Positions 34,977-62,329 of a DNA stretch of 64,000 bases are shown one piece after another. Position numbers and translations under genes: made by a program. Numbering within the stretch: position 1 is the first letter of the stretch; each line of letters opens with the position of its first letter. Source of the DNA: Casuarina equisetifolia (taxonomy: Eukaryota; Streptophyta; Magnoliopsida; Fagales; Casuarinaceae); NCBI GenBank assembly GCA_028551475.1, contig CM052358.1:24144853-24208852 (forward strand), in the 5' to 3' direction. Below the pieces are notes generated by a model that saw only the letters and a list, made by a program, of their open reading frames with translations, did no database searches and was not told the DNA's origin.

Positions 34977-35095
34977 TATTAGAGTGTGAGGGTCCATCCC
35001 AAAACCTTAAGGCATTAGGTGGAGAATACTCATCACTTATAAGACCACAGGCCCATCCTCTCACTTCCAATGTGGGACAACACCCACCTTCAACA
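34977..35095 (-). repeat. TRIM LTR, right copy
   Basis: 119 bp, the 5' LTR in the element's own orientation. The primer-binding site lies next to it at about 34964-34976. Confidence 0.95.
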
Positions 35096-35659
35096 GATTC
35101 GTACAAAAAGATAGTACAATATTAAATAAAGATATTAGTAATATTTGACAACACTTTTTTTTACAAGAATTTTGATAATTAAATGGATGGTTATGGTTCA
35201 TTTCTACCCACCGTCTCCATAAAGATTTGCATTCTTGGATCTACTTATTGAAATTTGATGGCATATTCTTTAGTGTCCACCTTTTGCCACTTTTTGAAGC
35301 ACTCTGAGAGCATAGCAACGAACCACGTGCCCAAGTGCAGCAAAACACCTTTAGATTTTCCAGAAGCAGTAGTGCTTCAAGCGTATTTGGTGAATGTCAA
35401 CTGGCATCGAGTGTTTAAAACACAGAAAATCTGAAGGAAGTCTGAAGCTTCCATCTGTCAATCCCGTTCAATGTTTGTAATACTAGAAAGTGCTGCTTAA
35501 AGGTTTATTGAAATGAAATGCTCAAACTGTTCCTGAAGAACTAGTGGAAAACATAAGTTGCAGCTGCCATATGTCACCGGCTTTGGGCTTATAATGTATA
35601 GACAGATGTTACATAATGATGATGGACAATATAATGGCCAACTATTTTCTGGTTTGAGC

Positions 35660-35666
35660 TATAAAT
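35660..35666 (+). promoter_or_regulatory. TATA box of peroxidase A
   Basis: TATAAAT, 88 bp before the chosen start codon. A very short upstream ATG frame (six codons) begins at 35687, close to the expected transcription start. Confidence 0.65.
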
Positions 35667-35684
35667 TCAACTTCCAGGGTTTAA

Positions 35685-42259
<6,575 letters not shown>

Positions 42260-44815
42260 TACTTGATAGTACACACTAGCTTCTGGTGGTTGATGCTGAA
42301 GTTGTAAGCCCAGTCAAGTCAATAAGAGTACATTATCTGTTTACTTCTATGCACACTGTTTCCTTACTGCATAAGTGATAAAATCGGTGTAAAGTTGTCT
42401 CATATTATTAATGTATTAGTTTGTGGAGGACTTGTAAAGTGGTTTATATGTAATAAATGCCCACTTTCTATGAGCAAATTTTTGGATTGCATTATGAACC
42501 TTTTTAGTATGGTATGATTTATAACAATTTTTGTTCAGTCTTGAACACTTAAAATATACTCAATGTGTAGGGAACATTCATTCTATCTTTTAATCTTGAA
42601 CCTAAGATATGTTTGGTGTGCAGAGAAGAATATTAGAAACAAAAGTTTTACGTCAGAAAGATATGATTCTTAGATATTTTTTAAATAGAAAAAAAAATCT
42701 TCCTAACTCATAAGTTTAGTTTTTGGATTAAACCTTGAGCCTATTTCTAACAAAATGTAGAAATTTCATAGTGTATAGCAACTACTTTTGAGGAACTTGT
42801 ACTTGGATTAAAATTATTAGTAAAAGGGTGACTCCATGCGTTTCAATCAATGATTATTTGCATTGTGATTTGGATTTTAACCATGTTAATTATGAAGCAA
42901 AAATTAATGTAAGGACGAAATTGTCATTGTTTTGCTTGTAGAATAAAAATGTATTTTTTCATAGTTATAGGCTACCCTTTGGGTGGAGAGGGGGGCCGGT
43001 GGGGGTGGCGGGGCGGGGTGGGTGGTGTTGTGTGGGGGTGAACACAACAAATAAGGCTATTCTAGAAAACCAAGTTCATTTGTGTTACAAAAGAGAATGA
43101 TCTAGATCACCGCTCACAATTCCACCATTTCCTATGCATGGAAACCTAATCATGGTCCATGCGTAATAATTAACGAAGTACCGTATATAGCTTTTAGCAT
43201 ATGCCCAAGTGCGGGGAATGGATTATGCGTTACACAGGGACATGATATTCATGTAAAGATGTTCTGATATGATACTTAGCACTGAGATCTGGATGTTTAT
43301 CTTTTGTAATAAACTGCTAGTTGTAGGTGGCTTAAACCAATACGTTGTATTTGTGCAAAATGTAGAAGTTGGTATTAGTGGAACCACCACAATAGCAAGC
43401 CTTATCAGTACCAATAATGGACTGCAAGTGGTCAAGTAATAAAGCCTATATTAATGTTGAGCATCATTAACTTTTATGGAACTGAGATGGAGTGATTTGT
43501 CATAATTGAAGGATATATCTAATGAGCAACATGAAAGAGTCACTTAAAAAAAATGATAATATGCTAATTCCTTGGCAAGGGTAGTCCCTCTGTGTAATTT
43601 TAGAATATGTAATTTTTGAAATCATCAAAAGGTTTTTAAGAGATCAATTTTATTATATTGAAAATAATTCTCAAAATAGTTAAAAACATTATATATTTAA
43701 TATGTTTGGAAATTTAAAAAGATTGTTTTTCAGTTGTAATGTTGTGCATAGTCTCATCATAAGTATAATACCTCTAAGCATTTTATATCAATTATTGTTA
43801 TATATTGAACTTTACTTAATATACAAAAGGGTAGTCTCTCTATCTCTAAGGACTACCATGAGAAATCTCTATTAGTTATCAAATCAAAGTTAAGAGTTAG
43901 GATTAAAAAATATGTTAATTTTGTAAGTAAGTGGGAAATCATAATTTTGTTTATTATGGTTTCTCTTAAGTTATCTATGGGTTTGAAGCTTTGTAAAACC
44001 CCATGTGTTGTGTTATTTGATGAGCCATTATAGTTATTAAGATTAGATAACCATTAAAGAAAGAAGATTCTCTAGTGACTCATAAGTTTATGAAATCCTC
44101 ACAAATGGATAAATCAATACTTCCGTCAATGCAAGGATAGGTGTACTTTTAAGCATGTAAACCTCTTAATGTTATTGATGATTGTTGTGTATGTATTTAT
44201 TGTAAGATCCATGAAAATCCCAACAATCTCCAAGTCTACAGTCAATATGCATCTAACTTAGTTGGAGCTCATGTGGCCTGAACCTAAATAGATCCATGGT
44301 TTGACACTTCACAAAACCCCCCACCTCCTCTACCTAACCAAAAAAAAGAAAAAAAAAACTCCAAATGCATCAGCTTCTAGTAGTAGAAAAGCTCGACACT
44401 TCCCATAATCCCCACCGCCTTTATCTAACAAAAATAATATTGTTTAGGGTTTAGGCAGCAAATCGTGCACTTTGTGGCAGCAAAATAATAAATCGTGCAC
44501 GTAGTGGTAGCAAAAAGCCTTGGCTTTTCCCCAAGCACTAACGTCTCTCAGTGTGTTTCGATTCATGAACATACGTCACAAGTTCATTCGGTATGCAGTC
44601 TGATAACTGTGAATCCACCATTCTTTCAATGTCGGCAATATTAAAACTATGTACGAATCTGAGATTTGTTTAAGAATCAAACTCAGCGCAGGGCCTTTTT
44701 GACATCAGGAAGACATGCTGCAGACGCCATATATCAGCAGCACTTAAACTATGAAATGACGTTGTATATGATATATAATAGATTTTTAAATTGTCCATGT
44801 TCTTGGGTTTTCCGC
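42260..44815. other. Intergenic unit between peroxidases B and C
   Basis: No gene. It is collinear in parts with the spacers after genes A and C, and includes a G-rich block at 42981-43038. Near 44455-44515 a ~30-bp piece with 'aaatcgtgcac' and 'gtggcagcaaaa' is duplicated. Confidence 0.6.
42981..43038 (+). other. G-rich block, possible G-quadruplex
   Basis: About 58 bp on the plus strand with seven or more runs of three to six G separated by one to eight bases, in otherwise AT-rich DNA. The corresponding spacer positions after genes A and C lack it. Confidence 0.6.
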
Positions 44816-44822
44816 TATAAAT
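44816..44822 (+). promoter_or_regulatory. TATA box of peroxidase C
   Basis: TATAAAT followed by 'attttcatgcattaaggcct', the promoter block shared with genes B and D. Confidence 0.7.
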
Positions 44823-44849
44823 TGAACCTGCTAGATTTTCATGCATTAA

Positions 44850-46726
<1,877 letters not shown>

Positions 46727-49433
46727 ATGAAAGCTTGATAGTTGGCACTAGCTTTTGACACTTGATGCTAAAGTTGTAAGGCCAGTCAAGTCATTAAGAA
46801 TGCATTAGCTCTTGCTTCTATGCGCAATATTTCCTCACTGCTGTATTGTCCATAAGAAGATGTAGAGATTTCATAATAATAGCAAATCCTTTTGGGATGC
46901 TTTGACTTAGATCAACTTTGTATGTAAAGGTGTGACACCACGCGTTTGAATTAATGGTTATCTTTGTTGTGATTTGGATTTTAACCATGTTAATTATGAA
47001 ATCCAAATTAGAAGTAAGGACAAAATGATCTTTTTTTTTGCTTATGAAATAAAATCATCTTTTGTCAATTGGGTTTTTTTAAACCTCATCTACCAAGCCA
47101 AATATGAAAATTGTCTATAAATATATTGCGTTCTTCATCTACCAACTTAACTGCACTGACTTTCAGTGAACAATTTTCATTAGAAACTGTGTTTTCAATT
47201 GGCATGCTGAGTTAATCAAATTCCTTTTTTCTTTTTCTTTTTCTTTTTTGTAAAAAGATAAAATTACATTAATAGAATTTTATATATAGAAGTATAAGGA
47301 CATAATACACCATTATAAAAACTACTAAAGCTATGAACAAATCGAGATCGAAAGTCTTCATATCTTATTCAAAATTCTAAGTTTCCTTTTGTTCTAAATA
47401 TGCCTCTATATTATATCAAACTTATCAGATTATTACAGAGAAATGAGGTTATCATATTTAGCTTAGCCTTAGTGATCTTAATCTGATGTTGGAAAGGGTA
47501 ATGATCTAGATCATTGCTCATAATTCCAGCATTGTCTCTGCATGGAAACTTAATCGTGGTCGATGCGTAATAATGAACTACGGACCGATACGCTTTTAGT
47601 GGAGCAAATGCAGGGAACGGTTTGTGCGTTACAGAAGGACTTCCACGTAAAGATGTTATATCTTATGGCATATTAGCACTGAAATCTAATAATTATCTGT
47701 TGTACGAGACTGCTAGTTGTAGGTGGCTTAAACCAATACGTTGTATTTTTGCAAGATGTAGATGTTGGTATTAGTGGAACGATCACAACATAAAGCTTTA
47801 TCAGTACCAATAATGGACTGCACGTGGTCAAAGAAAACGCCTTAATGAATTCTTGAAGGCCAAAAGTAGTTTGGGCATGAAAAAGATTGGTTGAGTCCTA
47901 TATTAATGGTGAAGGGACATTCACTTTTATGGAGTTGAGATTGAGTGATTTGCCATAATGAAAGGATATATCTAAAGATAAACAAGAAAAAGTCATTTTT
48001 TTAAAATAAATAAATAATAGCATACCAATTCTCTAGCGAGTTAATCTTTCTATGTAGTTTATGAATGTATAATTATTAAAGCTATTAAAAACACTTATAA
48101 TAGTTGGATTTTATTATGTAAAAAATATCTAAAATAGCTGAAATTTTTATTTTCAGTGTGCTTAAAGACTTGGAAAGATCATTTTTCATTTAATGTAATG
48201 TTGTGTATAGTTTTATTATAGGGCTAATGCTCCTAGGCATCTTATATTGATCATTAGCATATATTAAATTTTACTTAACATTAAAAAAAAGTAAGGATAG
48301 TCCATCTATCTATAAGGACTCCATTATTAATTATAGAATCAAAGTAAAGGTTAGGTTAAAAAAAATGTTGATTTTACAAGTGTAAAACCACAACTCTTAT
48401 CAATTATGGTTTCTCTTATGTTGTCTATGGTCATGAAGCTTTAAAATTCTACGTGGTTGTGCTTATTGATAAGCTTTCATAGTGATTAAAAGGAGAAAAC
48501 CACTAGAGAAAGAAGATTCTCTTGTGACTTAGGTGTATGAATTCCTCACAACTCATGTGTATTTTAAACCATGTAAGACTCTTAATGTTCTTGATGATTG
48601 TTATATATGTATTTGTTGTAAGACCCATGAATGTCTCAACAATCTCCAAGTGTATGGTCAATAAGCATTTAGCTTAGTTAGAGCTCATGTGACCTAGTAC
48701 CTAAAGAGACTCTAGGTTTAACACTTTCCAAACTCTTCACTCCTTTTATCTACCCAGAAAAAAATAAATAAATAAACAAATCTCTAAAGTGTAAGACTTT
48801 CCAGTGGTAGAATATGAAACTGAGGTCAATTATCTAAAGAAGTTTGGCGGCTTTTCTTAGAGAAGTGAGTTTTTGCTCTCTTCCTCCACATCCAATACGG
48901 AAAAAGTGGAGCTCTGAAAGCATATTGCCTCACATGCAGCGCTATATGCAGTACCCAATTTCATTGAATAACGTGAGTCAAGATATGGTTAGAGTATTAA
49001 AAGATGGACATATATGAAAACGTACCCATTTAAGACACCATAACGATAATACAAACAAAACTTAAATGTTAAACATTGTTAATGCTCCCATAACTAAATC
49101 GTGCGCATAGTGGCACTAAAGAGCCTTGGCTTTTCCTTTACCACTAGCGTCTCCGAGTGTGTCCCGATTCATGAACATTCGTGAGAAGTTCATTCGCTAT
49201 GCAATCTGATAACTATGCATCCACCTTTCTTTCAATTAACTGCGATGTCGGCAATATTAAAACTATGTACCACTCTGAGATTCGTATTTGAATCAAACTC
49301 AGGGCAGGACATTTTTGACTTCAGGAAAGCATGCTGCAGACGCCATACATCAGCAGCACTTAACTATGAAATGATGTTGTATACCATAGATGTAATAGAT
49401 TTTAAAAATTGCTAATGTTCTTGAGCTCTCGTC
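46727..49433. other. Intergenic unit between peroxidases C and D
   Basis: No gene. Similar in order to the other spacers. A ~150-bp insertion-like segment starting with a pyrimidine (TTTTTC) stretch at about 47227 interrupts the similarity to the spacer after gene A and ends near 47380. Confidence 0.6.
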
Positions 49434-49440
49434 TATAAAT
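49434..49440 (+). promoter_or_regulatory. TATA box of peroxidase D
   Basis: TATAAAT followed by 'ttttcatgcatcaatgcc', again the shared promoter block. Confidence 0.7.
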
Positions 49441-49523
49441 TAGGCCGGCAAGATTTTTCATGCATCAATGCCTTAGGACTCAAAGCACACAATACTTTCA
49501 CGTTCCTTCCCATCCCTTAATAG

Positions 49524-53935
<4,412 letters not shown>

Positions 53936-53984
53936 AAACCCACGAGAGATACAAGGTACTTCTACATGAGCCCTACTTTACACA

Positions 53985-54170
53985 ACAATTGACATCTCAA
54001 TCTTTTAGCAAAAATAAGGAAAATTGTTCAAGAGAGAGCTTCTTTATTTTGAAATATAAATATTTTCATAAAATGTCATTTTAGATGAAATTTAAAGCCT
54101 TTCAATCTCCATTTTTTTTAACTTTCATAATTGTAATATTGAGACTATGTCTATATGTATTTGTACACTA
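53985..54170. repeat. Dispersed repeat copy, interrupted by a SINE
   Basis: Same family as 33360-33595 and 55905-56100. Its end ('acactaatttttattgatgcaaa') continues only after the SINE insertion, at 54290. Confidence 0.6.
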
Positions 54171-54171
54171 A

Positions 54172-54280
54172 TTTTTTTTTTTGATAACCCAGAACCCCCA
54201 CCACTTGCATGGTGGCTCAAACTGGAGGCCAGCACTTCACCGCCAAAGCCTTAACCATCTCAACCACACCCCTGTGGGCA
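54172..54280 (-). mobile_element. tRNA-derived SINE with target-site duplication
   Basis: Minus-strand element of about 100 bp plus an A tail, flanked on both sides by ATTTGTACACTAATTT (54159-54174 and 54281-54296), a direct repeat of 16-18 bp. On the minus strand TGGTTGAGATGGTTAAGG is a good polymerase III box A, and CAGTTTGAGCC fits box B about 30 bp later. It has inserted into another dispersed repeat. Long A tail, long target duplication and pol III boxes together make this a confident SINE call. Confidence 0.85.
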
Positions 54281-54439
54281 ATTTGTACACTAATTTTTAT
54301 TGATGCAAAAAAATTACCTTTTACCAAAAAATTAAAGGTTACTTCCATTCCAATGTTGTCATTGAAAACAAATTTCAACAGATGTAGAACAAATTATAAA
54401 TTAAAATTAATAAGTATTTCTTCTGTAAAGATTAAAATT

Positions 54440-54530
54440 CCAAAGTTATAGCACTAATTCCAATCTTTTGATGGCTGAATTCGCCAATTTCATGATCAAG
54501 GTGGGGATAGGTCCACTTATTGGCTCAAGC
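54440..54530 (+). pseudogene. Peroxidase last-exon relic
   Basis: About 90 bp match the end of peroxidase D exon 4: QSYSTNSNLLMAEFANFMIK then VGIGPLIGSS, against [20 protein letters not shown] in D. The final GQIRKNC block and the stop are deleted, and the sequence jumps directly to the 3'-flank block 'cttctatgttgt'. Upstream exons are absent. It marks the left end of duplication copy 2. Confidence 0.9.
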
Positions 54531-57290
54531 TTCTATGTTGTGGTTTTACTTTTCATTTTTTTTCTTTTTAAATGAAGAATAGTTTACCAAACATCTGTGT
54601 ATGAAATAAACAATCGAGTCCTATGACCTCAAACTTGTAGGCTTTGTCAAAATATGAAACTATGTTTTAAGGTTTTTTTAAAGATCAAATATGTTGGAAT
54701 TATGTGTATATTGTCGGATGATTAATGCGATTGTGTAGAAAACATGTACACAAATATACATAAAAAATATTAAGGATTTTCATGCTTCAAGAATGGCAAT
54801 TCCTATATATATACAAAACAACAATTCACTCCTTTAAACTTTCAAGAGCTTACACTTCTTCTTTTTTGACACCTTTTTTGTTTCTTTAATAATTCACGTA
54901 CTCACTCATGCACCCTTGAGGTGTAAAACTGGTGATCAGCAATGTTTGTTCACCATTGAACTAAGCCGACCACTTTTTTTTCTTTTTTTTTTTGACATTC
55001 TCATTTACTTGTATTTTCTCTAACTGTTGAAAGTCACTCTCTCCTAACCGTCTATATTTATAAACGATCCTTCAAACGTAATTGTTAAAAGACAATTTTA
55101 CCTTTACTCCTAAATTTGACTCCCCAAGCAGCATATGGTCCATAAAGAGAACAATAAAAGTCAGCTGGATCACCAGTGTTAGACAGAAAAAATTTAAGAA
55201 GTCCTTGAAAACGCATGCTAATTTGGTAAAAGACCAAATTTTAAAAACGCCTCCTGTACTTTTCAAATATCCTTGTCTGCATACGTAACTGTAGTGCAAT
55301 TAAGTCAATAACTGTTTTCTTCTTACAATCATTGCCGGTGATTATGGTCCTAATCTTCTAGAAAAGTACAGGAAAAAGGACGAACTTTCTGAATTCCTTC
55401 TAATTACTTCTCACCGTTCCCGATAATCGTCTATATGTTAAACCTTTTCGCATGTTCTTTAGGTTGAAGCAATTACACCAATTCAAAACTCGTGCATTCA
55501 TGGTGAGAAAGCTTTGGATTCCCTATAGCACGAGATCTAAAACATTTGGACTGCATTCTTGAGCGGCCACTCATAGTGAGAAAGCTTAGATTCTCTACAA
55601 CTAGAAGAAAATGGAGAACTTGAGAACTCCTCTTCTTTCTTCCTCTTCAATTCCTTTTCATGACCGCATGTCATGAATTGAGAAAGCAAGAAAAAAAAAG
55701 AAGGGAAAAAAATATATAATAATTTGGAAGATTACCCTGGCTCAAAATAATATTCAATATTATACTAAAGAATAGAATAAAGAATTATAATAAATGAACA
55801 AACTAATTAAAAGAAAAAATTTGACTACTAAACTTTTTAATATATCTTTTTCAACTTATATTTATTTTATATAAATTGAGCACAATAGAAGATGTTTTTA
55901 AAGTAAAATAAATGGCATCCCAATCTTTGACAAAAATAAAGAAACTTATAAGGGAAAAAAGTATCGTTGTTTTAAAATATAAACTTCTTTTAAAGAAATG
56001 TCATTTTAACTAAGATTTAAAGGTTTTTAACCTCAATTGTTTCAAAATATTCTATTAATTATGTATACTAAATTTTAATAATGCAAAGTTACCTTTTTGT
56101 TAAAAAAAATACAATATGGAAAAAACTTGTTTTATATTCTTGCTTGTGAAAAAAAAAAACAAGGTTTTGTAAATGAAAATAGTAGAAATAACCAAATAAG
56201 AAAACATATTACTATAAGAAAAAATATACTACAGAATTTAACACGCGATAAACCACATTATGGCACTATATTTTGGAATATAACAATACAACACTCAAAG
56301 TTGCATAAATGTTGAGTTACATAATAATTTACGATCAGTATATCATGCATTTTCCTCTCTTTCTTTTTGGGTCAAACGCCATAAATGCCACCATAAATAT
56401 GATTGGATGAAAGCTTGAGATCGTGAGTTGACGTTTTTGTTTCAATCCGCCTAAAATATTAGAAATGTGTGGTTCAAAATCTCCAACGTGATAAAAAAAA
56501 TCAACTCCAAGAGATCTTTTAGACTGCATGGAAATGTTGTTACTATGAATTTGATTTGTAACTTGACCTCTGATTTTTCCTAGTCAACAACATGAGAATG
56601 ATAATCTGTTTGTCGGTGCCGTGCATGAACTGCTAAACGTACTTGTAATATAGAAAGATAAAGAAATAATAGCAGAAGCAAGACAAAACAAAAACTAAAC
56701 AAAAAGTCACTTGTGGGATCCTCAAAGCTGCCCATGTCCCGTATATTGACTAATTTCTCAGATAAAAACAAGATGCGCCTTAAAATTTTGAAAACAAATC
56801 AATACTTGCGGTTTTTTCCCCGAACTCTTTTGATATTTTGAACAAAAATCGTCAAATAAGACAATAAAATCTAAAAATGGAGACCAAATAAAGAATGGTG
56901 TTAGAATCCAGCTAGCAAAGGTTGGCCAGTAGTCACTTTCACCAATCTTAAGCCACTTAGAATTGCACATCCCCATGTGCTCGTGAGATAATAAATAAAA
57001 AAACAAATACTAGTCAAATTGAAGTTATATTATAAAAAAATATACAGATGTAAAATTGGAATTCTCTAGAGTTGTTTATATATGTTATGATCTCACCTAA
57101 CAAGTAACATATGACTTAATGCATACACAGGTTCTTAACATTTTCATTTAAAGTGAAATTTATCTTCTATAATCTAAATTACTAAAGAAACAATACAAGT
57201 AATATCATTAGTGAATGAAATTATATTAAGCATAGGGATTGGGAACAATGTTGGTAGTTTTGCTGATGGATGAGTCATTGCATGTTAATC
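54440..57290. repeat. Segmental duplication, copy 2
   Basis: Second copy of 51421-53935 with substitutions throughout and one added dispersed repeat (about 55905-56100). Short open frames on either strand have no conservation between copies and are not considered genes. Confidence 0.85.
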
Positions 57291-57755
57291 TTTAATTTTT
57301 AGGAGATCCTTGAAGAGATAAATGATGCTTTCATCACGAGACTCTAGTAAAAACAGACTCCAAGGGATGTATAACAAATGTTTCATTAAAGTTCTAAAGT
57401 TCTTCTTCTCTAAACAAAGCCTGGCTAGCATCACCTATTCTAAAAAAGGATTCAGTCCACTTCGAGGGTGGTGAGCTAGATAAAGAACAAGCAAAGCCCC
57501 CACTTCTATTTCTTCTTTACTTCTTATTAATGGCGACAAAAGGGAGGGTAAAACAATAAATTCCCTTGACATAAGACCTTCAAATTTTCATATCATTCAG
57601 AATCATAAGAGAAGCAATATCGTTATTTATTTATTGATAAATGATAGGACCAAAATCGAATTTAAAAGATAAAACTACAATTTTGCCCCCTTTATCCCCA
57701 CTATTAATTTTCCTCCAAAGTTTGTTTTACTTAATTGCAACGAAGATTTTAGCAC

Positions 57756-58500
57756 TTAAAAACATCTATCTTTTCTTCGAACTTGCATGACAAGCAAAGA
57801 CGTCAGTACACAAAAGTTGGCCAGTTGCGCAAGTATAGGCTTGAATACTCCAACTTCTGCACGAAGAGAAGCTACAAAAGTCGTCAACTCTGAATGAGTC
57901 TCGGCCCCCCATGCACCCGCAAACTGCGAAAAAGTAAGCACCCATGAGTAAATGAACGTTTGATTCTAGCACCGATCTAGTCTTGTCCTCCTAATTTGAC
58001 TTTCCGTACACCCTTGGAGTACACACAAATCTGAAAAGAATCACTAAAACTTTACATAATCACATTGTTCCCAGTTGGAAAATGTTGAATTTTAGTTCTG
58101 TAGTTACAGAGAACTGCTTTTTCTTTTTTTTTCCTGTGAGTTTCTCGGAAACCAAACAAAACCCAGGAAGCAGACTCATCTGGAACCCAGTGGAATCAGA
58201 AGGACTTGATTATTTCGATAATGAGGACGAAAGCGCCACTCTGATGCGAGTTGTGGATAACAACTTGTCTTGAACAGGTTGTGACGCAAGCGCGGCTACT
58301 TTGCAAAATGCATCGACCTCTTGACAATTCTGAAAGGGACAACGTTGCTTCTTGGGAATTGGACGGAGAAGCTTAGCTCCGTAGGAAAATTTCCATCTAC
58401 TTTCACTAACAAGTGATCAAGCTTATCCAATTCACGCTCACCATCTCCAGAAGTAGATACAGGGACAGGGGAATGAGCACAAATGAATTCCTGACAGAGG
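57756..58500 (-). pseudogene. Unrecognised coding-like relic
   Basis: On the minus strand an open stretch reads GERELDKLDHLLVKVDGNFP (near 58440-58380), continuing in a shifted frame as LLRPIPKKQRCPFQNCQEVD. After a TTTTTCGCAG acceptor near 57922 comes FAGAWGAETHSELTTFVASL then RAEVGVFKPILAQLANFCVL, with a stop at 57756. Base composition is richer in GC than the surroundings. I do not recognise the family. The need for a frame change suggests a decayed gene fragment. It could also be coincidence. Confidence 0.3.
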
Positions 58501-58774
58501 CTAATTATACTTAGATTTTATTGCTCCATTTTTAAAAAAAAAAAATAAAATGTGTTTCAAATGACTCAATTTCCTTCTTTAAAATCAATCAATAAAAATG
58601 AGGCATATATATTTAGAATAAGAATATTCTATACTTACAAAATATAGAATATAGAAAATAGAATATAAAACAAGAATATCATGTCAAAATATTAGTGATG
58701 TGAAGTAACAATTATTTATATCATGTTCATCACAAGAATCCATCTGTGAAAGATGATATTATAAATGTACAAGT

Positions 58775-58870
58775 CAATAACCTAATGGTTGGCTACTAAC
58801 TACCTAGGACCTAGGTCCTAGATTCCAGACCCCATAACTTTGAAATCCACATTTATCTAACACAAAAATC
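58775..58870 (+). repeat. SINE-like repeat, related to 63595-63690
   Basis: Both copies read 'aatggttggctactaactac' (with changes), then a 'gacctaggtcc' or 'gagctaggtct' block and a weak box B-like sequence. They may be ends of one tRNA-derived family, but the evidence is thin. Confidence 0.35.
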
Positions 58871-59462
58871 AAAAGTGAAGATATTATAAGGTAAAATAGT
58901 GAACTGATTTACAAGTAATTAAAAATTATACTTAAATTTAAGTTTTCATTCATATTTTAAAAAAAAAATTTGACACTCTTGAATCTTTCAACAAACCCTT
59001 TTCAATTTGAAATTGAATATTTGCTAGTCTTATCATATACTACCTCTTCTAGGTTAAGTTAACTACTATGTTGCTTTCTCATTAGATGACGTTAAGCTAT
59101 ATTGAATAGTGTTTTCATAAAATAATTTACATGATTTTGGGGAAAAAAATCAAGAATTTGAATCCAATCCATTAAACAACTCAAACTGATTAGCAAGAAG
59201 TGTTGCAATCATGGGTGGCTGATCTTCTAATTAAAGCTGACTCATGAAGTTGAAGTCCACTTCATTTCTAATAAGACCAAAACTTCATCTCTAATAAGAC
59301 CAAAAACCAAAGGAAAATTTCCACAGCCCACGTATTCGGAAAAGATCCATTCAAAATTAAAAGTACTAATCTTGACTTTTCTCCTCATCTTCATATTTGG
59401 ACATAATCTCATGCTTTTATAGCGGCCACCCATTCTCTTATTCCTAATGCTCATCCTCCCTT

Positions 59463-59470
59463 TATAAATA
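59463..59470 (+). promoter_or_regulatory. TATA box of peroxidase E
   Basis: TATAAATA, 94 bp before the ATG at 59557. The surrounding promoter does not resemble that of genes A-D. Confidence 0.7.
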
Positions 59471-59541
59471 CCCCTTCCCGTGGAAGAGCAAGATACAAGC
59501 AATCTCTTAGTCTCATTTCAGCTTTTCTTTATACTTCTTAG

Positions 59542-61531
<1,990 letters not shown>

Positions 61532-62329
61532 AGCTTTTGAATCTGCGAATGGTTTAGGTTATTATCAAATGAAATAGGTAAATCCGCAAGGATGTATCTT
61601 TCGTTTGAAGAGATTTTGATTTGCTGTGATCCTTTATAGGTAAGTCCCGAAGTCAGGCCAACCTTGTACTTGCCATGATTTCATGGCCACAACATGTATC
61701 TTTCTTATCTTTTATGATGGAATAAAAGATGGGTTTAAATTCTCTTAAGAAATTACCTCAAATTATTATGAATAGTGTATCTTATATTACTTAAATTTTA
61801 TCTAAAAAATTATTTGAAACAAAATATATATTTTTCTTTTAAAGAAGAAATTTGGTTTTTCTTTTCTTTTTTTAAAAAGACAATATCAAAGTTAAGTTAA
61901 TGAGATGACACCCTCTACATATAAAAAAAAAAAAGGGCGTATCACTTGTTTAATGAAGCTTGCAGCCATATTGGGTGTGACAAGGCATGTTAAAAAAGAG
62001 ACGGACAATATTTTATATCCCCTAAAACTTGTTAGAGAATTTTATTTTTTAATTTATATTTTCCTTCTTATAATTGATATGTTTTAGCAAGTGAAGAACA
62101 TATTTGGGTTGTAGACTAGCTTAAAGAAATAGCCTAATGGGAAAGGTAGAAAATAGTGAGACACAATTTAAAGAAAGAAGCTCGTAACTTTTCATAAACA
62201 CAACAAAGTTTCAACTAGGTTACAAGGATTCAAACAATTCAAAGAAATACAAGGTAGCACACATTGCTAAATACATAAATTTTAAACACCATTAGACACA
62301 TAGAAAGTACAATAATCACAACTGATAAG
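61532..62329. other. Peroxidase E 3'UTR and intergenic DNA
   Basis: AT-rich, no supported gene. Confidence 0.6.

Larger units (their letters stand above)
34754..35095 (-). mobile_element. TRIM (miniature LTR retrotransposon), complete
   Basis: A 342-bp element with two 119-bp terminal repeats (34754-34872 and 34977-35095) that look identical base for base, flanked by a perfect 5-bp duplication GATTC (34749-34753 and 35096-35100). Read on the minus strand it starts TGTTGAAGG. Its first LTR is followed by TGGTATCAAAGCC, a methionine-tRNA primer-binding site, and GTGAGGGGGAG, a polypurine tract, precedes the second LTR. The 104-bp interior codes for nothing, so mobilisation would rely on proteins from another retrotransposon. 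The related DNA at 11.4-12.2 kb lacks the insertion, which confirms the empty site. Confidence 0.95.
33980..35285. repeat. Peroxidase A 5' flank, also present at 11400-12165
   Basis: This stretch ends about 460 bp before the peroxidase A start codon and is collinear with the displaced copy at 11.4 kb. The TRIM element at 34754-35095 is an insertion absent from the other copy. Confidence 0.8.
57291..59462. other. Intergenic DNA before peroxidase E
   Basis: Contains one coding-like stretch (57756-58500, listed separately) and a tRNA-like piece at about 58775-58830. Otherwise AT-rich DNA without a gene. Confidence 0.5.
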
